Shown: positions 28,696 through 38,273 of the stretch, piece by piece
How positions within the stretch are numbered: the stretch's first letter is position 1
How the letters are laid out: every line of letters begins with the position of its first letter
Source: Tenacibaculum sp. MAR_2010_89
GTDB lineage: Bacteria; Bacteroidota; Bacteroidia; Flavobacteriales; Flavobacteriaceae
Assembly: GCF_900105985.1 (NCBI RefSeq)
Contig: NZ_FNUB01000004.1
Span: 533,501-597,500 of the forward strand
DNA length: 64,000 nucleotides
Reading direction: 5' to 3'
Notes under the pieces: generated by a model
What the model saw: the letters and a program-made list of their open reading frames with translations, nothing else
Database searches by the model: none
Told to the model about the DNA's origin: nothing
Made by a program: the position numbers and the translations under genes

Positions 28696-29865
28696 TTAAT
28701 TTAGTATTGATTCAAATTCCGATATATAATTTCGAAAATCAAAAAGTTTTTTATTCATTTTTTTTTCTCTCATTTGAAGAAACTCATACTTGTCTTTAAA
28801 TAAAGTTTTACGCAAACTATCTTCTAAAGTAATAATGCTTGTATTATCTAACCAAAATCCATTTTCTCCTTCTATTAAAAAATCTGATAAGTTACTACTC
28901 CTATTAGTTAAAACTGGTACTCCAGATGTTATAGCTTCAACAAATTTTGTAGGGAATCCAGCCTTATTAGTTAATGTATTTTCTCTAAGAAAAATTGAAA
29001 AATCACTGTTCTTCAATTTTTCTATAGCTTCTTCATGAGACACTCTTCCATAAAAAACAATTGAATCATCTTTTAATTCTCCATTAAAATTTTTATAAAA
29101 ATCAATAAACGTTTTTTTATCAACTCCAATTATATTTAATTTTATACTTATTTCTTTACTAAACTCTATAAACAACTTAACAATTTGATCCAATCTATCT
29201 TTTTGTCCTTTTGTTTCTAATGAAAAAGGAGAGCCTGCATATACAACTTGAATTATATTATCTTTACTTTTATTAAGTTTATGTTTCCATTTTTCATCAT
29301 TAGAATCTATTAAAGGAGGTATTTTTATTGTTTTTACACCTTTTTCTATATAAAACTCTTCTAAATACTTACTTATTGCTATAACAGAATCTAACTTTGG
29401 TTGAATTATTTTCATTCTCATGAAAATATCAAATGACTTAATCACGCTTTTAATAAAAGATTCTCCTTTAGCTACTTCATACCACTCTGTACAATCAGCA
29501 ATTATTAGTATATCCCTCTTTTTGGCCCATCTTTTTAACCTAAGAAGTGATATTGAAGATAGATTATAACAAACAAAAGCTTTTACATTATCATAAGATT
29601 TAATTATGTCTATATAATATTTAAAAGAAATAAAATGTTTAAACCACTCTAAAGAATTAATTGGATATTTTTTAGAATAAACATCTGAATTGAAATATTT
29701 TTCTTTAGTACTATCTTTTTTTATTGATTTTGACAACCCTATAAAAACAACTTCATGTCCCAAACTCTTTATTGCCTTCCCATTAGATACAACTCTTTGA
29801 GCTGCTGCATTTTTATCAGGCATTTCAAACCCTCCAATGTATATAACCGTTCCTTTTTTACTCAT
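28696..29865 (-). CDS. Glycosyltransferase, GT4/GT-B type
   Basis: A 389-residue glycosyltransferase. The C-terminal half carries the GT-B pattern IQVVYAGSPF, IVFYGRVSHEEAIEKL and the nucleotide-sugar block AGFPTKFVEAITSGVPVLT. The N-terminal half has IADCTEWYEV and SVIAISKYLEEFY. It lies 3 bases after capG, the last UDP-L-FucNAc gene, where E. coli O26-type clusters carry the L-FucNAc transferase WbuB, so L-FucNAc transfer is a reasonable but unproven guess. Its stop codon lies one base before the TTG start of the next gene. Confidence 0.83.
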   Translation of the reverse strand: MSKKGTVIYIGGFEMPDKNAAAQRVVSNGKAIKSLGHEVVFIGLSKSIKKDSTKEKYFNSDVYSKKYPINSLEWFKHFISFKYYIDIIKSYDNVKAFVCYNLSSISLLRLKRWAKKRDILIIADCTEWYEVAKGESFIKSVIKSFDIFMRMKIIQPKLDSVIAISKYLEEFYIEKGVKTIKIPPLIDSNDEKWKHKLNKSKDNIIQVVYAGSPFSLETKGQKDRLDQIVKLFIEFSKEISIKLNIIGVDKKTFIDFYKNFNGELKDDSIVFYGRVSHEEAIEKLKNSDFSIFLRENTLTNKAGFPTKFVEAITSGVPVLTNRSSNLSDFLIEGENGFWLDNTSIITLEDSLRKTLFKDKYEFLQMREKKMNKKLFDFRNYISEFESILN

Positions 29866-29868
29866 TCT

Positions 29869-31005
29869 TTAATCTTTACTCCATACTACTCTGTTAATAT
29901 AATCTGTATAAGAAATAATAATTCTTACCATTTTTTCACTAACATTTGGCATTGAATAATCATACACAGGTCTAAAATTTCTATTTGACTCTCTTTCTTG
30001 AACTTCTAATGCAGCTAAACCTTGCATTATGCGTTCAGGCCTTAAACCAACCATCATTACGGATGTTTCTTCCATTGCTTCTGGTCTTTCATGTGCTTCA
30101 CGAATATTTAATGCATGAAAATTTAATATTGATGATTCTTCTGAAATTGTTCCTGAATCTGATAATACAGCAAACGAATCTTTTTGTAAAGCATTATAAT
30201 CGTAAAATCCTAATGGTTTTAAAAACTGAATATTTTTATGTGTTCTAATAGCTTCAGCCTTTAACATATTTCTTGTACGCGGATGTGTTGATACAATTAC
30301 AGGGTAATTATATTTTTCTGCTATTAAATTCAATGATTCTATTAAACCATTAAAATTTTTTGGATTACTAATATTTTCTTCTCGGTGTGAAGAAACGACG
30401 AAAAACTTATGTCTCTCTATATTTAGTTTTTTTAATACATCTGAAGCTTGGATATTTGGTAAAAACTTATGTAGCACTTCAAACATAGGACTTCCCGTTT
30501 TTATAACTCTATCCGGAGGTAATCCTTCACGTAATAGATATTCCCTAGCAATTGAGCTATAAGTCAAATTTATATCTGAAACATGATCAACAATTTTTCT
30601 ATTTGTTTCTTCAGGTACACGCTGATCAAAACAACGATTTCCTGCTTCCATATGAAATACAGGAATCTTACGTTTTTTTGCAGGGATCGCACATAAACAA
30701 GAATTTGTATCACCTAATACTAAAAATGCATCAGGGTCTTCTTTTTCTAAAATCGGATCAATTTTTATTAAGATATTCCCAACAGTTTCACTTGCATTTT
30801 TACCTGCTGCCATTAAAAAATAATCAGGTTTTCGTAAACCTAAATCATCAAAAAATATTTCGTTTAATTCATAATCATAATTTTGTCCAGTATGAACTAA
30901 AACATGTTCTATAGCCTCATTCCTATCTAATGCAATTAACGTGCAAGACAATCTAATAATTTCTGGTCGTGTTCCTACAACTGTTATTACTTTAAGTTTT
31001 TTCAT
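29869..31005 (-). CDS. capG: UDP-HexNAc 2-epimerase of L-FucNAc synthesis (CapG/FnlC)
   Basis: A 378-residue non-hydrolysing 2-epimerase. It shows GTRPEIIRLS (10-20), HTGQNYDYELNEIFFDDLGL, FHMEAGNRCFDQRVPEE and LSDSGTISEESSIL, the WecB-fold active-site blocks. CapG/FnlC converts UDP-2-acetamido-2,6-dideoxy-L-talose to UDP-L-FucNAc, the last step after CapE and CapF. Both of those genes lie directly upstream in pathway order, which favours this assignment over a WecB role. Confidence 0.92.
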   Translation of the reverse strand: MKKLKVITVVGTRPEIIRLSCTLIALDRNEAIEHVLVHTGQNYDYELNEIFFDDLGLRKPDYFLMAAGKNASETVGNILIKIDPILEKEDPDAFLVLGDTNSCLCAIPAKKRKIPVFHMEAGNRCFDQRVPEETNRKIVDHVSDINLTYSSIAREYLLREGLPPDRVIKTGSPMFEVLHKFLPNIQASDVLKKLNIERHKFFVVSSHREENISNPKNFNGLIESLNLIAEKYNYPVIVSTHPRTRNMLKAEAIRTHKNIQFLKPLGFYDYNALQKDSFAVLSDSGTISEESSILNFHALNIREAHERPEAMEETSVMMVGLRPERIMQGLAALEVQERESNRNFRPVYDYSMPNVSEKMVRIIISYTDYINRVVWSKD

Positions 31006-31017
31006 TGTATTGTTATA

Positions 31018-32151
31018 TTATACTTTTGCAAAATATGTATCTGCATCATCTGAATTGTATGGTTCATTGATCCAAAATAAAGTTATTAATTCTGTGTCTC
31101 CAATATTTTTAATGTTGTGTGTATACCAAATTGGCATATCAACATAAGCTGGCTCTGCTCCCTCTAAAATGTATTCAAAAACTTCGTCAGAATCAATTTT
31201 TCGAAGTTTAATAGATGCCCTTCCACTAATAACTGCAAAACGCTCTACTTTTCGAGTATGGTAGTGATTTCCTCTTGTTATTCCTGGAACTGTTGTTGAA
31301 TACGACGATTGTCCTGCTGAATCTGCACGCATAATTTCCACAAAAGCCCCCCTGTTATCTGTATGCTTTATATATTTTCTTGGGAAATACTCTTTCGGGA
31401 TAAAACTCGTAAACGTATTAAATAAATCTAGTTCAAATGAATTTAAATCTACTTTTGGCACTTGTCCATTGTCTACATATTGTATTTTGAAATCTTTTAA
31501 TAATGCTAAGATTTCTGATACTTTACGTGATGATGTATGTGGAACTACATATGATTGAATATTTTCAGCACCTCGCTTCACAATTTCATTATAGAAAGCT
31601 TGGGATAGCTCGTTAATATATATTAAATTTACTTTACTATCATTGATTACTGTTGGTTCTTCACCTTGTACAATTTGATAGGAAAACGTTGCTATGAATG
31701 AATTGTAGAATGGTTTTCCAAAAGGTCCAAATACATTTGGAATTATAAGAGAAGCTACACTTGCATCACTTTTAATTGCCCAATTTTCTAGGTATTGTCT
31801 TCCGTCACGTTTTGATTTTCCGTATAAATTATCTTTTTCTTCCTGAGTAGAAGAAGAAAAAATGATTTTTGGTTTAGAATTCGTTACTGTACAGGCATTC
31901 ACTAATTTTTGAACTAAACCAACATTCGTATCATAAATTACTTGTTGATCTTCGTGACGATTCATTGCAGCAGTATGTACAATAACATCACATGATTTTA
32001 CAAATTTTTGAAGATCCACTTCATTTTCAAAGTAGTTTCTTTCAAAATTAACAAGTTCAATATCTTCTGTTTTTGTACCTAAAAAATTATATACATGACT
32101 TCCCATAAAACCACCTTGCCCTGTGATTCCTACTGTTAGTTTTTGTCCCAT
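31018..32151 (-). CDS. capF: UDP-sugar reductase/epimerase of L-FucNAc synthesis (CapF/FnlB)
   Basis: A 377-residue two-domain enzyme. The N-terminal SDR part starts GITGQGGFMGSH and keeps the SSTQEEKDNLYGKSKRDGR stretch. The C-terminal cupin part has HYHTRKVERFAVISGRA, a metal-binding histidine cluster. This bidomain layout is specific to CapF, which performs 3-epimerisation in the cupin domain and NADPH reduction in the SDR domain on the way to UDP-L-FucNAc. It overlaps the preceding cupin-like gene by 16 bases and is 12 bases ahead of capG. Confidence 0.93.
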   Translation of the reverse strand: MGQKLTVGITGQGGFMGSHVYNFLGTKTEDIELVNFERNYFENEVDLQKFVKSCDVIVHTAAMNRHEDQQVIYDTNVGLVQKLVNACTVTNSKPKIIFSSSTQEEKDNLYGKSKRDGRQYLENWAIKSDASVASLIIPNVFGPFGKPFYNSFIATFSYQIVQGEEPTVINDSKVNLIYINELSQAFYNEIVKRGAENIQSYVVPHTSSRKVSEILALLKDFKIQYVDNGQVPKVDLNSFELDLFNTFTSFIPKEYFPRKYIKHTDNRGAFVEIMRADSAGQSSYSTTVPGITRGNHYHTRKVERFAVISGRASIKLRKIDSDEVFEYILEGAEPAYVDMPIWYTHNIKNIGDTELITLFWINEPYNSDDADTYFAKV

Positions 32152-32576
32152 TTGGCCCAGTTGTTTTGATCAAATCGAATTTGATCGTTTTCTATTTCGT
32201 TGAATCCGTAGTTTGACATAATCATAAGTTTTGCATTATTCTCTAATGCTTTGAAACCATTTGCAAAACCATTTGGAATGTATAATATTTCTTGCTTATT
32301 CGCAGATAATTCGTATTCGTAAACTTTTAAATTATCTGAAGGGTTTTCCCAATCATCGATTTCTACCAATTTCACAATAAAACTTCCTTTGACACAGTTA
32401 AACCAACGACTTTCAATGCTATGTCCTTGCCAAGCTCTGGTAACATTTGTATCAAAATGTGTTGTAAAGTATACACGTTTTATTGGTGACATATTAAATT
32501 CGTTGTAGAATTCGAGTTGTCCACGTTTGTCTGTGTAATTTCCTCCAGAAATGATTTTTGGTACTAGTTTACTCAT
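32136..32576 (-). CDS. RmlC/WxcM-like cupin protein between capE and capF
   Basis: A 146-residue single cupin. The blocks TRAWQGHSIESRWFNCVKGSFIVKL and ILYIPNGFANGFKALENNAKLM match the dTDP-4-dehydrorhamnose 3,5-epimerase/WxcM-type fold, and His in QGH corresponds to the active-site His of RmlC. It is shorter than RmlC (about 180). Standard capE-capF-capG sets lack this gene, although I recall it as a common insertion in Bacteroidota. A 3-epimerase helper for the FucNAc pathway, or an accessory isomerase, is possible. The dTDP-rhamnose role is doubtful because no rmlD accompanies it. Confidence 0.72.
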   Translation of the reverse strand: MSKLVPKIISGGNYTDKRGQLEFYNEFNMSPIKRVYFTTHFDTNVTRAWQGHSIESRWFNCVKGSFIVKLVEIDDWENPSDNLKVYEYELSANKQEILYIPNGFANGFKALENNAKLMIMSNYGFNEIENDQIRFDQNNWAKWDKN

Positions 32577-32584
32577 ATAGATAG

Positions 32585-33589
32585 TTACTTTACGTCTTTT
32601 CGGATGAAATCTAGTTTAAGCAAAAGTTTTTTCATCCCTTCAACATCTAAACGCTCTGTATTGTGCGAATGATAATCTTCTATGGTACTCATATCTATCT
32701 CTCCTTCTGAGAAGTAGTTGGCATAGTTTAAGTCTCTATTATCAGCTGGAATTCGGTAATAATCACCCATATCTTCCGCTTTTATTTTTTCTTCTCGAGT
32801 TAACAAAGATTCGTATAGTTTTTCTCCGTGACGCGTTCCAATCACTTTTATTTGACTGTCACTTTTGTACATATCTAATAATGCTTTTGCTAATACTTCA
32901 ACAGTTGCTGCTGGCGCTTTTTGCACAAACATATCGCCAGGATTAGCATTTTCAAACGCAAATAACACCAAGTCAACTGCATCCTCTAAGGTCATCATAA
33001 AGCGTGTCATACTAGGATCAGTTAACGTTAAGTTTTGTTCTGACTTAATTTGATCAACAAATAAAGGAATTACCGAACCTCTTGACGCCATTACATTTCC
33101 ATAACGTGTTCCTGAAATCACTGTACTTCCTGCATTTCTTGATTTGGCAACTAATACTTTTTCCATCATTGCTTTGGAGATCCCCATTGCATTAATTGGA
33201 TATACTGCTTTATCAGTACTCAGAACCACTACATTTTTAACATTATTTCTAATAGCAGCTTCTAAAACATTTTCAGTTCCTAATACATTTGTTTTTACTG
33301 CTTCTACAGGAAAAAACTCACATGATGGTACTTGTTTTAATGCTGCAGCATGAAATATGTAGTCAACACCTCTTACAGCTGTCTCTAAAGATTGTGGGTC
33401 TCTTACATCACCTATGTAAAACTTTACTTTTGGATGTGATAATCTTCTTCTTTGATCTTCTTGTTTTTTCTCATCTCTTGAGAATACACGAATCTCACTA
33501 AAATGATCTGTATCTAAAAATCTATTAAGTACAGCATTTCCGAAAGACCCAGTACCACCTGTTATTAATAATATTTTATTTTTTAGCAT
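32585..33589 (-). CDS. capE: UDP-GlcNAc 4,6-dehydratase/5-epimerase of L-FucNAc synthesis (CapE/FnlA)
   Basis: A 334-residue SDR that starts the UDP-L-FucNAc pathway. It begins with GGTGSFGNAVL (loop 11-21), followed by FHAAALKQVPSCEFFPVEAV, LSTDKAVYPINAMGISKAMMEK (the SMK-type triad with Met in place of Tyr) and PGDMFVQKAPAATVEVLA. These fit CapE/FnlA closely. The soluble single-domain form differs from the membrane dehydratase at 1105. It is the first of capE, cupin, capF and capG, which overlap or sit within 12 bases of each other. Visibly higher GC than the flanking glycosyltransferase genes suggests the set moved as a block. Confidence 0.94.
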   Translation of the reverse strand: MLKNKILLITGGTGSFGNAVLNRFLDTDHFSEIRVFSRDEKKQEDQRRRLSHPKVKFYIGDVRDPQSLETAVRGVDYIFHAAALKQVPSCEFFPVEAVKTNVLGTENVLEAAIRNNVKNVVVLSTDKAVYPINAMGISKAMMEKVLVAKSRNAGSTVISGTRYGNVMASRGSVIPLFVDQIKSEQNLTLTDPSMTRFMMTLEDAVDLVLFAFENANPGDMFVQKAPAATVEVLAKALLDMYKSDSQIKVIGTRHGEKLYESLLTREEKIKAEDMGDYYRIPADNRDLNYANYFSEGEIDMSTIEDYHSHNTERLDVEGMKKLLLKLDFIRKDVK

Positions 33590-33595
33590 TTTTAT

Positions 33596-34705
33596 TTATT
33601 TATAATATTGTATTTGTTCTTTATCTTCCCAAAAAAATTTATACTCATCTATTGATCGCATTGAAAAAAGAGTCAGTGACACAAAACTAATTATAGTGAA
33701 AAAATATATAATTTTTTGTGTTTTAACTGATTTCATACTAGTAGCATCTAATAAAAAAGGAATCCAAACAACCATAATTATAGAAAAATATTGGGCAACT
33801 CGTCCTGCACTAGGGTTTACCCATTGAAGTGGAAGTAATAATAATGCTATCGCATAAACATTGTATTTTCTATGAACATTATTATCTAAACTACTCATTC
33901 TTTTAATTTGTATTACACCCCAAATTGCCAATATTATTTGAAATAAAGTTAAAATAAAAGACCCTCCTGTTTTATATTGTTCCGTATAAGTTCCAAATCG
34001 ATCTTCTAAACCAGATGAAGACACTAAAACAATGGCTAATATGTTCTTAAAATAAAAAACTATAGGGAAACTAATTAATGCAAATATAAAAATTCTCCTA
34101 TAATTCTTATACTCCAAAACAAATAACAATGCAATAAATACTATTGCCGATATATGAAATAAGGCTCCTATTAATACAAATAAAATAAACATAAAATACC
34201 TTTTCCCTTTTAGATATTCATAACTCCATAATAGAAAAGCAGTTGCCAAAGTTTGTCTAATGCCAGTGATAGAATAAAACCCATAAAAGTACCCCATGTA
34301 AATAATAAAAGAAACCATTGCATGATTTATGGTTAATGTATTTTTATAAATAAATCGACCAAAAGCAGTCATGAATATAAAAGCTACAAAGAGTAAATAT
34401 AGCTGATAGCTTTCGGAAAAAAACTGAAATCCTTTTTGAAAAATAGAATAAAAAGGATCTTTAATTCCAAAATCAATTAATGATGTTAATAGATGATTCC
34501 AAGAATCACTTTTAATGTATTCAAATCTAAAATAATATTGATATGTATCTGAACCTACAGCCCAACTTCTTAAACCTGATTGTAATATCAAAATAATAGA
34601 TATGAATATTATATAACTTTTTCTTCTTTTATTAATATTTCCTGTTTTATTTTGAAATAAAACAGTGCTGAATATTATTATTATTAATATAAAAAGTCTA
34701 ATCAT
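33596..34705 (-). CDS. O-unit polymerase, EpsG/Wzy-like membrane protein
   Basis: A 369-residue polytopic membrane protein with about ten hydrophobic segments. The early motif RSWAVGSDTYQYY is the EpsG-family hallmark, and GFYSITGIRQTLATAFLLWSYEYL is the second conserved block. EpsG-family proteins act as Wzy-type polymerases, joining lipid-linked repeats on the periplasmic side. A flippase at 43124 and the Wzc-like protein at 3817 complete a Wzx/Wzy system. No other polymerase candidate is present. Confidence 0.85.
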   Translation of the reverse strand: MIRLFILIIIIFSTVLFQNKTGNINKRRKSYIIFISIILILQSGLRSWAVGSDTYQYYFRFEYIKSDSWNHLLTSLIDFGIKDPFYSIFQKGFQFFSESYQLYLLFVAFIFMTAFGRFIYKNTLTINHAMVSFIIYMGYFYGFYSITGIRQTLATAFLLWSYEYLKGKRYFMFILFVLIGALFHISAIVFIALLFVLEYKNYRRIFIFALISFPIVFYFKNILAIVLVSSSGLEDRFGTYTEQYKTGGSFILTLFQIILAIWGVIQIKRMSSLDNNVHRKYNVYAIALLLLPLQWVNPSAGRVAQYFSIIMVVWIPFLLDATSMKSVKTQKIIYFFTIISFVSLTLFSMRSIDEYKFFWEDKEQIQYYK

Positions 34706-34707
34706 TC

Positions 34708-35256
34708 TTACTTTTTTGAATTCACATTGAGGGTTTCAAAATACTTTTTTAAAGCTTTATCTTTTTCTTTTCCTTTTAAGTGCCCTAAATGAAGTGATCT
34801 CTTTTTTATTCCCTCAAAATAATCGTCGATTGATTTAATAAATTTTGCAGGTACACCACCAACAACTGAATTATCAGGGACATCTTTTGCAATTACAGAA
34901 CCAGCTGCTACTATACAATTGTTTCCTATAGTTACACCAGGAAGAATTACACTCCTTACTCCAATATAAACATTATTTCCTATCTCAATAGGGGCAGTAA
35001 TCTCCAAGTCAGGGACTTTATCCCTAAATAATAAAGTTCCTCCATCGTGAGTTACGAATAAAACTTCTCTAGTTATATGAACATTATTCCCCAATTTTAT
35101 ACACCAAGGTTCGGTACTAAACATTTCTAATGGACTTCCATAAATATAGACTCTCTCTCCCATATTTACTCCAATATATTTGGCATATCCAACATGGTTT
35201 ATAGTAGCAAAACAATAGTGATAAATTTTTCTAAAAATTTTTAAAACAATTTTCAT
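34708..35256 (-). CDS. Hexapeptide-repeat acyltransferase (CatB/maltose acetyltransferase type)
   Basis: A 182-residue left-handed beta-helix protein. Hexapeptide repeats appear as [56 protein letters not shown], and the end motif [11 protein letters not shown] is characteristic. The histidine in VTHDGG is the usual catalytic base. Such enzymes O-acetylate sugars or N-acetylate amino sugars from acetyl-CoA. The layout is closer to O-acetyltransferases than to the N-acetyltransferases PglD or WbpD. It overlaps the CBS-nucleotidyltransferase gene by 4 bases. Confidence 0.85.
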   Translation of the reverse strand: MKIVLKIFRKIYHYCFATINHVGYAKYIGVNMGERVYIYGSPLEMFSTEPWCIKLGNNVHITREVLFVTHDGGTLLFRDKVPDLEITAPIEIGNNVYIGVRSVILPGVTIGNNCIVAAGSVIAKDVPDNSVVGGVPAKFIKSIDDYFEGIKKRSLHLGHLKGKEKDKALKKYFETLNVNSKK

Positions 35257-36323
35257 TTTATCTTTTCTAATATTTTGTCATAATCACTCCAGTTTCCGAT
35301 ATCTTGCCAGCTATTCTCCGCTATAGGAAAAACTCCTACTTTACCAGAAGCCTTTTTTATAATCTCTATTAATTCAGTTATATGAAAAAACTCATTCTCA
35401 GGAATATATTTTAATACACTTGGTTCTAAAACGTACACCCCCGTATTAATTTGAAATATTAAATCTGGTTTTTCATCTAACCTTTCTAAAACTCCATCTT
35501 TTTTAGTCTCAATCGTCCCATATGGAATTTTATATCGTTTAATTGCAGAAATCATAGTTATTTCATTTCCATTCTCTTTGTGATAATTATAAACTTCTTC
35601 TAAATCTTGATCTATCAAAATATCGCAATTAGAAACAAAAAAAGTTGAATTTATTTTATCTTTTATTAGAAACATAGACCCTGCTGTTCCCAAAGGTTTA
35701 TCTTCTTGGAAATAGTTAATTGAATAATCTGGGTTATTTAAATTTTTAAAGTAGTCCTTAATTGTTTTTGCTTTATAATTTACTGATAAATGAAAATCAC
35801 TGCATCCAACCTCAACAAAACGATTCATTATATCTTCAATAATCGTTCTCTCGTTAATGGGTAATAAAGGTTTCGGTAATATATTTGTAAGAGGTTTTAA
35901 TCTAGTTCCTTTACCTCCTGCCATTATTACAACTGGAATATTTAATGAAACTTCTTTTCGTTTTTGCCCAACTCCAAATACATCTTCCCAGAAAATAACA
36001 TTAACCAGTTTATTCTTTCCATCAATAATAGGCATACATTCAGCCTTCAACCTGATCATTTTTTCTTTTACTTTTTCAAAATCATCCGTATCATAACATA
36101 TAGTAATCTCTTTTCTCAGAATAGATTCTATTTTACTTTCTAAAGGAATCTTATTAAGAATTGCTCTTTGAATATCTCCAATACTTAAAACACCATAAAA
36201 AAGGCCTTCCTTCAGAATGATTAATAATTTACGTTTCAAAGAATCCATTCTTTCAAGAGCTGCTAGTACCGAAACATCCAAATCAATATAGATGGAATCA
36301 TTTAAATCAATTTGTTTTTTCAT
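35253..36323 (-). CDS. Sugar-1-phosphate nucleotidyltransferase with N-terminal CBS pair
   Basis: A 356-residue fusion. Residues about 1-120 form a CBS-domain pair ([32 protein letters not shown]). The rest is a nucleotidyltransferase with [53 protein letters not shown] and [13 protein letters not shown]. The layout is that of PtmE/LegF-neighbour and HddC-like enzymes, some of which make GDP-amino sugars. No sialic-acid-type synthase is present in the window, so it is not evidence for legionaminic acid. The sugar and nucleotide cannot be read. It overlaps the upstream GT4 gene by 17 bases. Confidence 0.85.
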   Translation of the reverse strand: MKKQIDLNDSIYIDLDVSVLAALERMDSLKRKLLIILKEGLFYGVLSIGDIQRAILNKIPLESKIESILRKEITICYDTDDFEKVKEKMIRLKAECMPIIDGKNKLVNVIFWEDVFGVGQKRKEVSLNIPVVIMAGGKGTRLKPLTNILPKPLLPINERTIIEDIMNRFVEVGCSDFHLSVNYKAKTIKDYFKNLNNPDYSINYFQEDKPLGTAGSMFLIKDKINSTFFVSNCDILIDQDLEEVYNYHKENGNEITMISAIKRYKIPYGTIETKKDGVLERLDEKPDLIFQINTGVYVLEPSVLKYIPENEFFHITELIEIIKKASGKVGVFPIAENSWQDIGNWSDYDKILEKIK

Positions 36324-37530
36324 TATTTTTATTTAAATTTTCTTTTAATATATCTTGATATATATTCAATATATTTGAATATATCTTTTTATTATCGTAT
36401 TTACCTGTAATTAAAGTATAAGCATTTTCAACCAACCTATTAGTTCGCTCTGTATCATCTAATACTAATTTAATTTTTTCTACAAGTTCAGAAACATTTT
36501 TATTTTCCACCAAAGTAACACATTCTTTTTTATCATTCAATTCTGGAATACCTCCTACAGCATTTGCTATAACCGGAATTTTCATAAACATTGCTTCACG
36601 AAGTGAACCAGGCAATCCATCAAAATGAGTTGGTAATACATAAACCTTAGCCTTAATAGCCAATTTAAAAACATCTTGTTGTGTGGGTTGATGACCAGCA
36701 AACTCAATATTATTACTTAAATTTAATTTCTCAATTAAAGATTTAATATAGCTTACATACACCTTATTTCCTCCCCCAATTATGATCGCCTTGATTTTTG
36801 GTCTTGATTTTTTTAAGATTTTTAAAGCTTCCAGTAAATCTTCAACTCCTTTATCCTTCGAAATTTTTGCATAATAAACAATATCAAATTCTTTATTAGG
36901 GCAATCAATAGAAGAAACATTTGGTGTTGTTGTTGGATAATGATCTCCATATACTTTTGCAGTAGTTGTAAATTCATTAAGTCTTTTTATACCTTCTTCG
37001 TTCGCGCTTGTAAAATAATTCGCTTTTGTATTAATTATTCTTTCAAACCGAATCCTATTCCAACGAATATATCTACTTATAAAGTTTTTGGGAACAGAAG
37101 ACAAACTAACAAAACCTTGTAATGTAACTAAAACAGGGTATTTACTCATTAGAGGAATTACACTTGCCGAATAAAGAGGATTTTCTGAACCGTGTAAATG
37201 AATGATATCTGGCTTTAAGTCCTTAACAATTTTTAAAACCGAATTTGTAGCAATTCTATAATTAAAAGTGAAATTGTATGCTTTCGCAGGCAGCATTGAC
37301 GATCTATACTTATATAATTTCACCTGTATTTTCCCTAATTTAAAAGATTCATTTTTATTACCATAATAATTAGGTGAAATAATAACTAATTCAATGTCTT
37401 CTTTTTCCCTAAACAATTTAATTAATTCTGAAATCCAAGGAGAAACAAAAACATTATCCTTTCCGCCAACGATTTTTTTTATCTCATCATTCCCAAAACT
37501 ACAAATCCAAACTATCTTGCTTTTATTCAT
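36307..37530 (-). CDS. Glycosyltransferase family 4 (GT-B)
   Basis: A 407-residue GT4 enzyme. The donor-binding C-terminal half shows IVYYAKISKDKGVEDLLEAL, IEFAGHQPTQQDVFKLA and VLPTHFDGLPGSLREAMFMKIPVIANAVGGIPEL, where the Glu of LREAM belongs to the EX7E motif. The N-terminal half has IIHLHGSENPLYSA. It is one of four glycosyltransferases in the cluster. Acceptor and donor cannot be assigned from sequence. Confidence 0.9.
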   Translation of the reverse strand: MNKSKIVWICSFGNDEIKKIVGGKDNVFVSPWISELIKLFREKEDIELVIISPNYYGNKNESFKLGKIQVKLYKYRSSMLPAKAYNFTFNYRIATNSVLKIVKDLKPDIIHLHGSENPLYSASVIPLMSKYPVLVTLQGFVSLSSVPKNFISRYIRWNRIRFERIINTKANYFTSANEEGIKRLNEFTTTAKVYGDHYPTTTPNVSSIDCPNKEFDIVYYAKISKDKGVEDLLEALKILKKSRPKIKAIIIGGGNKVYVSYIKSLIEKLNLSNNIEFAGHQPTQQDVFKLAIKAKVYVLPTHFDGLPGSLREAMFMKIPVIANAVGGIPELNDKKECVTLVENKNVSELVEKIKLVLDDTERTNRLVENAYTLITGKYDNKKIYSNILNIYQDILKENLNKNNEKTN

Positions 37531-37565
37531 ATTCAGAATACAATTTTAAATAATACAATAATTGT

Positions 37566-38240
37566 TTATATTAGACCTCCGTTAATATCAATAGAAGAAC
37601 CATTGGTATAATTACATTCTCTAAGGTATTCTACAGTTCTAAAGATATCAGTAGAATCACATAATTTCTTTGCTGGGATTTGTTGAATTAATGTGTTTAA
37701 AAAAGCTTCAGGTACTTGCTCTATCATTCCTAACTCACTATAGCCAAGGTTAATATTATTGATAGTAATATTTTTAGAAGCGTTCTCTTGAGCTAAGGAT
37801 TTAGCCATACCCCATAATGCTGATTTTGATGCTGAATAAGCACTAGTACCAGCAGTTCCTTTTGATGCAACAACAGATGAAAAATTAATGATTCTTCCAA
37901 AATTTTGTTCCCTCATAATTGGTAATACTACTCTAATAGTATTAAAGCTACCTATTAAATTAACTTCAATAACTTTCTTCCATTTTTCAGGATCACTTTT
38001 ATGCGCAAAAGAGTTATAACTAATTCCTGCACAATTAATCAATGTAATGTTATTAAGTGACGTTTTATTCGTTTCAATCCAATTAAACACTTGATCAAAG
38101 TTTGTTACGTCAACTTTTGATAATTCAACAACATTTGAAGAACTTGAATTATACGTTCCTATTACTTGAGAATCTATTGATTTGTACTTTTCAAAAAGAA
38201 ATTTACCAATACCACCAGAAGCACCAATTATTAATATCAT
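37566..38240 (-). CDS. SDR oxidoreductase, FabG-like
   Basis: A 224-residue classical short-chain dehydrogenase/reductase. It shows GASGGIGKFL (6-15), LINCAGIS, the catalytic Ser in NFSSVVAS and YSASKSALWGMAKSLAQENA (YxxxK), plus the Asn of the tetrad region. The closest general type is FabG, which reduces 3-oxoacyl-ACP. The preceding gene is a KASIII, so the two could make a short 3-hydroxyacyl group for the glycan. The ordinary C-terminal SSIDINGGLI ends the protein. Confidence 0.86.
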   Translation of the reverse strand: MILIIGASGGIGKFLFEKYKSIDSQVIGTYNSSSSNVVELSKVDVTNFDQVFNWIETNKTSLNNITLINCAGISYNSFAHKSDPEKWKKVIEVNLIGSFNTIRVVLPIMREQNFGRIINFSSVVASKGTAGTSAYSASKSALWGMAKSLAQENASKNITINNINLGYSELGMIEQVPEAFLNTLIQQIPAKKLCDSTDIFRTVEYLRECNYTNGSSIDINGGLI

Positions 38241-38273
38241 ATTATTACTATTCTTTATTTAGTTTATTAAGCA

